A DNA stretch of 12,264 nt from DATEMK01 sp035275625 (GTDB lineage Bacteria > Bacteroidota > Bacteroidia > AKYH767-A > OLB10), in assembly GCA_035275625.1 (NCBI GenBank), contig DATEMK010000360.1:1-12264 (forward strand). The letters run 5' to 3'. Position 1 is the first letter of the stretch; each line of letters starts with the position of its first letter. Under the pieces are notes generated by a model. That model was not told the DNA's origin. It saw nothing but the letters and a program-made list of their open reading frames with translations, and ran no database searches. Below, one piece after another: positions 7,453-12,264 of the stretch. The translations under genes were made by a program, and so were the position numbers.

Positions 7453-8037
7453 TTAATGTAATGCCGGACGAAGAGGCAGGGAAGCACAAATTTTCCCTTC
7501 CTGTTCAGTCAATTCTTCCAGGCGTTTATAGGTTTCATCTTTGTCATAATACTCCAACGCCATCTTCACAAAAATATTTCCGTGCTTCGCTTCCGATGCC
7601 CAGAGCATCTTATAGAATGTTTTAAGATCACCTTCATCCAATGCTTCAGCCACTAACCGGAAACGTTCAGTGCCCCGGCATTCAATGATGGAAGCGAGCA
7701 GCAACCGGTCAAGTAATCTTTCCGGTGGTTTTATCCTGATAAGATCAAGAAGTTTTTTGATATAAATATCCTGCGGCATATCATGCTTTAATTGAACTCC
7801 CCGTTCCTCCATAATTTTATACACCTGCTGAAAATGTTCCAGTTCTTCCAATGCGGTTTCAATAAGCCACGGAATGATTATTACTTTATCAGGGCATTTG
7901 GCAACAAAACTTAATGCCATTGCAGAAGCTTTGCGTTCACAATCCGCATGATCCTGCAGGAATGAATTAAAATCTGTCATTACAGCATCTGCCCAGGCTT
8001 TTGGAGTTTCGTATTTGAGGTCAAGGGATAATTTCAT
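7453..8037 (-). CDS. miaE: tRNA-(ms2io6A)-hydroxylase, MiaE-type diiron enzyme
   Basis: The 194-residue product matches the MiaE family, which hydroxylates the isopentenyl group of ms2i6A at position 37 of tRNAs reading codons that begin with U, using a non-haem diiron centre and oxygen. The ferritin-like four-helix ligand pattern is intact: E34 in DCERKA, E65-x-x-H68 in EELEHF, E119 in IIECRG, and E149-x-x-H152 in SEAKHG. The substrate-forming genes miaA and miaB are not in this window. The gene begins at ATG 8037, diverges from the glycosyltransferase, and has an exact -7 element (TAAATTTG on the minus strand) 35-42 bases upstream. The kinase follows after 11 bases. Assignment to the family is strong; activity on the classical substrate is inferred. 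Confidence 0.93.
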   Translation of the reverse strand: MKLSLDLKYETPKAWADAVMTDFNSFLQDHADCERKASAMALSFVAKCPDKVIIIPWLIETALEELEHFQQVYKIMEERGVQLKHDMPQDIYIKKLLDLIRIKPPERLLDRLLLASIIECRGTERFRLVAEALDEGDLKTFYKMLWASEAKHGNIFVKMALEYYDKDETYKRLEELTEQEGKICASLPLRPALH

Positions 8038-8071
8038 TGTTATTCTGCTTTATTGTTTATTGTTGCGGATT

Positions 8072-8079
8072 CAAATTTA
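8072..8079 (-). promoter_or_regulatory. Candidate -7 promoter element for miaE (and the kinase)
   Basis: Read on the minus strand this is TAAATTTG, an exact TAnnTTTG match, in the divergent gap before miaE. Transcription would begin near 8065 with a leader of roughly 28 bases. Several CAAA (minus-strand TTTG) copies lie upstream at 8086, 8091 and 8103; the last has 23-base spacing, slightly long for a -33 element. Confidence 0.45.
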
Positions 8080-8108
8080 CCATTACAAATCAAATCAGGA
8101 TTCAAAAA

Positions 8109-9365
8109 TTGAATACATATTTAGAAAAACATCGTTTTTGTGAAAGGCAGATTAATAGTCCTGTTGTACCGGATACAAATATTATTGTGGTTATTCCCTG
8201 CTACAATGAACCTGCACTTATGAAAACGCTGCAATCGCTTTTTGATTGTGAAAAAACTTTTTTACCTGCGGAAGTAATCATAACGCTAAATTCAGGAGAG
8301 CAGGATGGAGAAGGAGTAATCAATCAAAATAAAAAAACTTTTATTGATGCCAATGACTGGATAAAAAAACATCAGCATGAAAAATTATTCTTTCAACTGA
8401 TTCAAATAAAAAATCTTCCGAAGAAACATGCCGGTGTAGGCCTGGCAAGAAAAATCGGGATGGATGAAGCAGCAGCAAGGTTTGAAGACATTTCAAAACA
8501 GGATGGAGTGATTGTTTGCCTCGATGCGGATTGCACAGTTGATAAAAATTATTTAACAGGAATTGAAAATCATTTTCAACAGCTTCCGAAAGCAACGGGC
8601 TGTTCCATTTATTTTGAACATCCGGTTGATGGGAATGAATTTTCAAAAAAACATTATGAAGGCATTATCAATTATGAATTATTCTTACGTTATTACAATC
8701 GCGCTTTGCATTATTGTGATTTTCCTTATGCTTTCCATACGATTGGTTCAAGCATGGCGGTGAGAAATAAAATTTATCAGAAGCAGGGAGGAATGAACCG
8801 GAGGAAAGCCGGTGAAGATTTTTATTTTTTGCACAAGATTTTTCCGCTTGGAAATTTCACCGAATTAAATTCAACAAAAGTTATTCCTTCCGCCCGTGAA
8901 TCCGGCCGTGTGCCTTTTGGGACGGGCAGCGCCATTCAAAAATATTTAGCCACTGATTCAGAGATTTTTCTTACCTATAATATTCAGATATTTATTGATC
9001 TGAAAGAGTTTTTTAAAAATGTTCCTGCTTTTTTTACTTCATCACCTCATCACACGATCCCCACATCAATTCCATTATCCATTCAAAAATTTTTAGCTGA
9101 AAATGGTTTTGAAAAGAAACTGGATGAATTAAAGCAACACAGCGCGTCAGAAAAAATGTTTGTAAAAAGATTTTTCAATTGGTTTGACGGATTTATGGTT
9201 TTGAAATTTGTTCACTTTGCCCGCGATAATTTTTATCCGCAGCAGGAAATTTCGGATGCGGCAAAATCATTGCTGAAGCTAAATGAGAAAAAGTTTTCGG
9301 AAAATATTTTGAAGAAAAATCTATTGTTGAAATACAGGGAATGGGAAAATTCTTCAATCAGCTGA
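8109..9365 (+). CDS. Glycosyltransferase family 2-like protein (GT-A fold)
   Basis: From the proposed TTG start at 8109 the product has 418 residues. Motifs of GT-A nucleotide-sugar transferases are in order: IIVVIPCYNEP near the N-terminus, LDADC with the DxD-type D-A-D (8523-8531) that binds the metal and sugar nucleotide, GSSMAVRN in the acceptor region, and GED (8811-8819), which supplies the likely catalytic base. No membrane segment is evident, so it is probably cytoplasmic or membrane-associated. The start is uncertain. The frame is open back to a TTG at 8037, but that start would overlap the miaE start codon and leave no leader; the first in-frame ATG (about 8220) would cut into the nucleotide-binding fold. 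I therefore prefer 8109. It converges on pyrH with only 9 bases between stops. Sugar donor and acceptor are unknown; no polysaccharide cluster surrounds it. Confidence 0.85.
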   Translation: MNTYLEKHRFCERQINSPVVPDTNIIVVIPCYNEPALMKTLQSLFDCEKTFLPAEVIITLNSGEQDGEGVINQNKKTFIDANDWIKKHQHEKLFFQLIQIKNLPKKHAGVGLARKIGMDEAAARFEDISKQDGVIVCLDADCTVDKNYLTGIENHFQQLPKATGCSIYFEHPVDGNEFSKKHYEGIINYELFLRYYNRALHYCDFPYAFHTIGSSMAVRNKIYQKQGGMNRRKAGEDFYFLHKIFPLGNFTELNSTKVIPSARESGRVPFGTGSAIQKYLATDSEIFLTYNIQIFIDLKEFFKNVPAFFTSSPHHTIPTSIPLSIQKFLAENGFEKKLDELKQHSASEKMFVKRFFNWFDGFMVLKFVHFARDNFYPQQEISDAAKSLLKLNEKKFSENILKKNLLLKYREWENSSIS

Positions 9366-9374
9366 ATACTGTTT

Positions 9375-10082
9375 TCATACTTCTACCAATGTTCCGACCT
9401 TTTCACCATCCACCACTTTCAAAAGATTTCCTCGCTTATTCATGTCAAAAACAATAATGGGTAAATTATTTTCCTGGCAAAGCGTGAAGGCGGTCTTGTC
9501 CATCACTTTTAGATTTTTATCGTAAGCCTCTGTGAATGTAAGCTTGTCAAACTTGACTGCATCTTTTACCTTTTCCGGATCCGCGGTGTAAATTCCATCT
9601 ACTCTTGTCCCTTTTAAAATTACATCCGCCTCAATTTCTATTGCCCGCAACGATGCTGCCGTATCGGTTGTAAAATAAGGATTCCCTGTTCCTGCCCCGA
9701 AAATTACCACGCGGTTTTTTTCAAGATGGCGCACAGCTCTCCTTCGGATAAATGGTTCGCAAATCGCTTCCATTTTTATGGCAGACTGCAAACGCGTAAA
9801 AACTTTTAATCCTTCTAATGCTGCCTGCAATGCCATCGAGTTAATAACGGTTGCCAGCATACCCATGTAATCACCCTGCACCCTGTCCATACCGCCCTCG
9901 GCTGCCTGTATGCCCCTGAAAATATTTCCACCCCCGATAACAATTGCCACCTGCACTTTTTTGTCAACTACGGATTTTATTTCCTCTGCGTACTGCATGA
10001 GGCGGTCGTTGTCAATACCGAATTGTTTTTCGCCCATAAGGGCTTCACCGCTTAATTTTAGGAGGATTCTTTTATATTTCAT
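9375..10082 (-). CDS. pyrH: Uridylate (UMP) kinase
   Basis: The product has 235 residues, normal for bacterial UMP kinase. It phosphorylates UMP to UDP with ATP in pyrimidine nucleotide synthesis, as a cytoplasmic hexamer of the amino-acid-kinase fold. Signatures: K9-SGEAL at 9-14, GGGNIFRG at 50-57, D71 in QGDYMGMLAT, the GTGNPYFTTDTAA block at 131-143 that binds UMP, K157, and VDGIYTADP at 161-169. The ATG at 10082 is the natural start (MKYKRILLKLSGEAL). The gene lies 84 bases after lysA on the same strand. That gap contains a perfect palindrome and a candidate promoter. Its frequent partner frr is not adjacent, and no terminator is visible before the convergent glycosyltransferase. Confidence 0.98.
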   Translation of the reverse strand: MKYKRILLKLSGEALMGEKQFGIDNDRLMQYAEEIKSVVDKKVQVAIVIGGGNIFRGIQAAEGGMDRVQGDYMGMLATVINSMALQAALEGLKVFTRLQSAIKMEAICEPFIRRRAVRHLEKNRVVIFGAGTGNPYFTTDTAASLRAIEIEADVILKGTRVDGIYTADPEKVKDAVKFDKLTFTEAYDKNLKVMDKTAFTLCQENNLPIIVFDMNKRGNLLKVVDGEKVGTLVEV

Positions 10083-10091
10083 AATACATCA

Positions 10092-10142
10092 ACGAATACC
10101 TGCCTGCCGGCAGGCAGGCGAATTTTTACGAATTTACGAATA
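10092..10142. repeat. 20-base perfect palindrome flanked by ACGAATA direct repeats
   Basis: CCTGCCTGCCGGCAGGCAGG at 10099-10118 is a perfect palindrome and much more GC-rich than its surroundings. It is bounded by ACGAATA at 10092-10098 and at 10136-10142, with a further ACGAATTT at 10128-10135. It sits between lysA and pyrH, inside the probable pyrH leader, where it could fold as a strong hairpin on RNA or DNA. It resembles REP-like dispersed palindromes that I recall from Bacteroidota genomes; only one copy is in this window, so dispersal is inferred. Confidence 0.7.
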
Positions 10143-10153
10143 TGCTGCTGATG

Positions 10154-10161
10154 CAAACTTA
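10154..10161 (-). promoter_or_regulatory. Candidate -7 promoter element for pyrH
   Basis: On the minus strand this reads TAAGTTTG, an exact TAnnTTTG match, just after the lysA stop codon. No TTTG with 19-21 base spacing is present upstream. If used, the leader to pyrH is about 65 bases and contains the 20-base palindrome. Confidence 0.35.
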
Positions 10162-10166
10162 CAATT

Positions 10167-11399
10167 TCAAATTTCAATCTCCACCATATTTCTCATCATA
10201 TCATCCAACGTTTCTTTTTTACGGATAAGATGCGCCTTGTTTTTATAAATCAAGACTTCGGCAGGGCGCGGTCGCGCATTGTAATTATTGCTCATGGTAT
10301 AGCCGTAAGCCCCGGCATTTTTTATGGCAAGAATATCTCCTTCGCGGACTTCATTTAATTTCCGGTCCCAGGCAAACGTATCTGTTTCGCAGATGTAACC
10401 TACTACTGTGTAAATACGGGGAGTGCCTTCAGGGTTTGATACATTTACAATGTGATGATATGCGTCATAAAACATGGGGCGTATCAAATGGTTTTGCCCT
10501 GAATCTACTCCTGCAAAAACGGTGGCTGTCGTTTGTTTCACCACATTTACTTTTACCAGGAGATAACCGGCTTCACTTACTAAAAATTTTCCGGGCTCAA
10601 ACCATAATTCGAGCTGCTTTCCGTATTCATCGCAAAATTTTTCAAACCTTTCGGTTAATGTTTTTCCAAGTTCGGGAACATCCGTGGTGACATCATCCTC
10701 TTTGTATGCAACTTTAAACCCGCTTCCGAAATCAATAAACTCAAGCTGTTTAAAGTTCATGGCTGCTTCTAATAAAATTTCCGCACCGCGAACAAAAACA
10801 CCGGCATCCAGGATATCGCTGCCCGTGTGCATGTGTATTCCGTTGATTCGCATATTTTCTTTTTCGACAATTCGCAATACATGACGCAACTGGTAAATTG
10901 AAATTCCGAATTTGGAATCTATGTGCCCTGTTTGTATGTGTACATTTCCTCCGGCAACAATGTGCGGATTCAAACGGATGCAGCACGGAATTTTATTTCC
11001 ATACGTGTGTCCGAATTGCTCGAGCATGGAAATGTTGTCAATGTTGATATGCACACCTGCATCCACTCCGGATTTTAGTTCTTCAAACGAAACTCCGTTG
11101 GGCGTAAATAAAATTTCATGGGGCTTATATCCTGCTTTCAAGGCAAGTTCGACTTCGTAAATGGAAACTGCATCCAGTCCCGAGCCTGCCTTTTTCAGCA
11201 ACTTAAGAATATTAATGTTGTTAAGCGCCTTTAAAGCATATTTTATTTTTACATGGTTTCCCGGAAAGGAAGTTTTTAATTTTTCATACTGCGATAAAAT
11301 TTTTTCACCATGATACACATAAAGTGGTGTTCCGAATTGAGCAGCAATATCTAAAACGGATTGTTCACCGATTTTGTAAACAGAGTTTTCAAGATTCAT
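10167..11399 (-). CDS. lysA: Diaminopimelate decarboxylase
   Basis: The product has 410 residues from ATG 11399; the frame is open to a TTG at 11420, giving 417, but the ATG is preferred. It converts meso-diaminopimelate to lysine with PLP, in the cytoplasm. Fold type III motifs are clear: PLP lysine K57 in KYALKALNN, HMHTGSD at 189-195, the glycine-rich FGSGF at 224-228 for the phosphate, EPGK at 268-271, CETDTF at 337-342 (the cysteine comes from the partner subunit of the dimer), and NAGAYGYTM at 361-369. CETDTF replaces the textbook CESGD but keeps the cysteine and an acidic residue. Confusion with ornithine or carboxynorspermidine decarboxylases is possible, but the C-terminal pattern and length favour LysA. 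It is divergent from the TonB receptor and precedes pyrH by 84 bases. Confidence 0.95.
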   Translation of the reverse strand: MNLENSVYKIGEQSVLDIAAQFGTPLYVYHGEKILSQYEKLKTSFPGNHVKIKYALKALNNINILKLLKKAGSGLDAVSIYEVELALKAGYKPHEILFTPNGVSFEELKSGVDAGVHINIDNISMLEQFGHTYGNKIPCCIRLNPHIVAGGNVHIQTGHIDSKFGISIYQLRHVLRIVEKENMRINGIHMHTGSDILDAGVFVRGAEILLEAAMNFKQLEFIDFGSGFKVAYKEDDVTTDVPELGKTLTERFEKFCDEYGKQLELWFEPGKFLVSEAGYLLVKVNVVKQTTATVFAGVDSGQNHLIRPMFYDAYHHIVNVSNPEGTPRIYTVVGYICETDTFAWDRKLNEVREGDILAIKNAGAYGYTMSNNYNARPRPAEVLIYKNKAHLIRKKETLDDMMRNMVEIEI

Positions 11400-11528
11400 T
11401 TTTGAAAGTAATTTGTGCAAAGAAAAATTTTTTTAGCCACGGTTCAAAATAAGAGCCATGTTTTTCTGTAAAATCTGAACCTAATTCGGGGTTTGGCGTA
11501 TATAAGAGGAACCAAAATCATTACATCA

Positions 11529-12264
11529 ATGAATATGAGAAAGCTCATATTATTATTTCTTTTTCCATTGTCCTGCTTTGCAGGAGGAGAACCCGATTCA
11601 TCAAAATCATTTTATGACCTGAGTCTTGAGGAACTGATGAATATTAAAATTTCCATTGCTTCAACAAAAGAAATGACTCCTGGCGAATCGCCCGGAATTG
11701 TGACGCTGCTTACAAGAGAAGAAATTCAAAATTCAGGCGCACGCGATTTGATTGACTTATTTCGTTTGGTTCCCGGTCTTGATTTCGGAGGCGAAGTGGA
11801 TGGAGTGGTAGGAATTGGAGTTCGCGGAAACTGGGCAAGCGAAGGCAAAGTGCTTTTGCTTTTGAACGGAATGGAATTAAACGAGGGTTTGTATAACACT
11901 ATTCAGCTTGGCAATCATTATCCTGTGGAAAATATTGAACGCATTGAAATCATTCGCGGTCCGGGTTCGGCAATGTATGGCGGTACGGCAGAATATGCAG
12001 TGATAAATATTATTACGCTTAATCATAACCGGTTGAACGGGATGGAAGCGACAGCTTCTTACGGTCAGATGAGCCGTACTTTCGGTCACAGGAATTTCAC
12101 ATTAACTGCAGCAGGAGCAATAAAAAATTTTAATTATTCTGCAACCGGCTTTATAAGTGATGCGGTGAGAAGCCAGGAAACTTTTACGGATTTATATGGA
12201 AGTTCTTTTGATATGAAAGATAATTCAGGTTTGCAATCAAAAAGTTTTAATGTGAATCTTGGAT
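11529..12264 (+). CDS. TonB-dependent outer-membrane receptor, N-terminal part (cut by window end)
   Basis: The frame is open from ATG 11529 to the last base, giving 245 complete codons; the rest lies beyond the window. Residues 1-18 (hydrophobic, ending SCFA) are a signal peptide. DLSLEELMNIKISIAS follows, a typical lead-in to the plug. The plug runs from about residue 50 (PGIVTLLTREEIQNSGARDL) through LVPGLDF, VGIGVRGN and VLLLLNGMELNEG to PVENIERIEIIRGPGSAMYGG, with R143-G-P-G at its end. Strands of the barrel begin after about residue 165. Such receptors import substrates across the outer membrane with energy from TonB-ExbB-ExbD. There is no N-terminal carboxypeptidase-like domain, so it is not of the SusC type. 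The ligand cannot be told. An alternative ATG lies two codons downstream. No convincing TAnnTTTG element was seen in the 129-base gap to lysA. Confidence 0.92.
   Translation, partial: MNMRKLILLFLFPLSCFAGGEPDSSKSFYDLSLEELMNIKISIASTKEMTPGESPGIVTLLTREEIQNSGARDLIDLFRLVPGLDFGGEVDGVVGIGVRGNWASEGKVLLLLNGMELNEGLYNTIQLGNHYPVENIERIEIIRGPGSAMYGGTAEYAVINIITLNHNRLNGMEATASYGQMSRTFGHRNFTLTAAGAIKNFNYSATGFISDAVRSQETFTDLYGSSFDMKDNSGLQSKSFNVNLG

Noticed and set aside
10750..11160. Frames antisense or out of frame within lysA
   Set aside because: They overlap a full-length lysA with all its motifs and show no independent support.
11492..11508. TTTG followed by TATATAAG as a promoter for the TonB receptor
   Set aside because: Spacing and sequence do not fit TTTG-N19-21-TAnnTTTG, so it was not listed as a promoter.

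Overview
The window looks like chromosomal DNA of a member of the Bacteroidota, probably an uncultured or poorly characterised relative of the Chitinophagales/Sphingobacteriales. The evidence is a secreted protein ending in a type IX secretion (Por secretion tail) sorting domain, a DUF349 repeat protein, a TonB-dependent receptor, AT-rich DNA, almost no Shine-Dalgarno sequences, and several TAnnTTTG promoter elements, the -7 element of this phylum. The species-level guess is inference.

Layout. Bases 58-3474 (+) hold a small exported protein with an HMA-like fold signature but no metal-binding cysteines, then a 994-residue modular cell-surface protein that ends in the sorting domain. A strong hairpin follows at 3491-3524. 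Next come tRNA-Pro(CGG) at 3605-3679 and a 616-residue DUF349 repeat protein (3919-5769, +). That gene converges on frr, and both 3' ends share one hairpin that contains the frr stop codon. On the minus strand, read right to left, are lysA (11399-10167), pyrH (10082-9375), a miaE-type tRNA hydroxylase (8037-7453), a stand-alone Ser/Thr protein kinase (7441-6479) and frr (6363-5800). A family-2-like glycosyltransferase (about 8109-9365, +) sits between pyrH and miaE, divergent from miaE and convergent with pyrH. A TonB-dependent receptor starts at 11529 (+), divergent from lysA, and runs off the window.

How the genes fit together. lysA (lysine and peptidoglycan precursors), pyrH (UTP synthesis), frr (ribosome recycling) and tRNA-Pro are housekeeping. 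pyrH and frr are neighbours in many bacteria. Here they lie about 3 kb apart, separated by tRNA hydroxylase, kinase and glycosyltransferase genes, so this looks like an inserted or rearranged block. Two intergenic repeat-like elements (6420-6467 and 10092-10142) lie upstream of frr and of pyrH.

No CRISPR array, rRNA, transposase, integrase or recognisable defence system was seen. The most interesting candidates are the kinase/miaE pair inside the split pyrH-frr neighbourhood, the HMA-like protein lacking CxxC, and the palindromic repeat in the pyrH leader.
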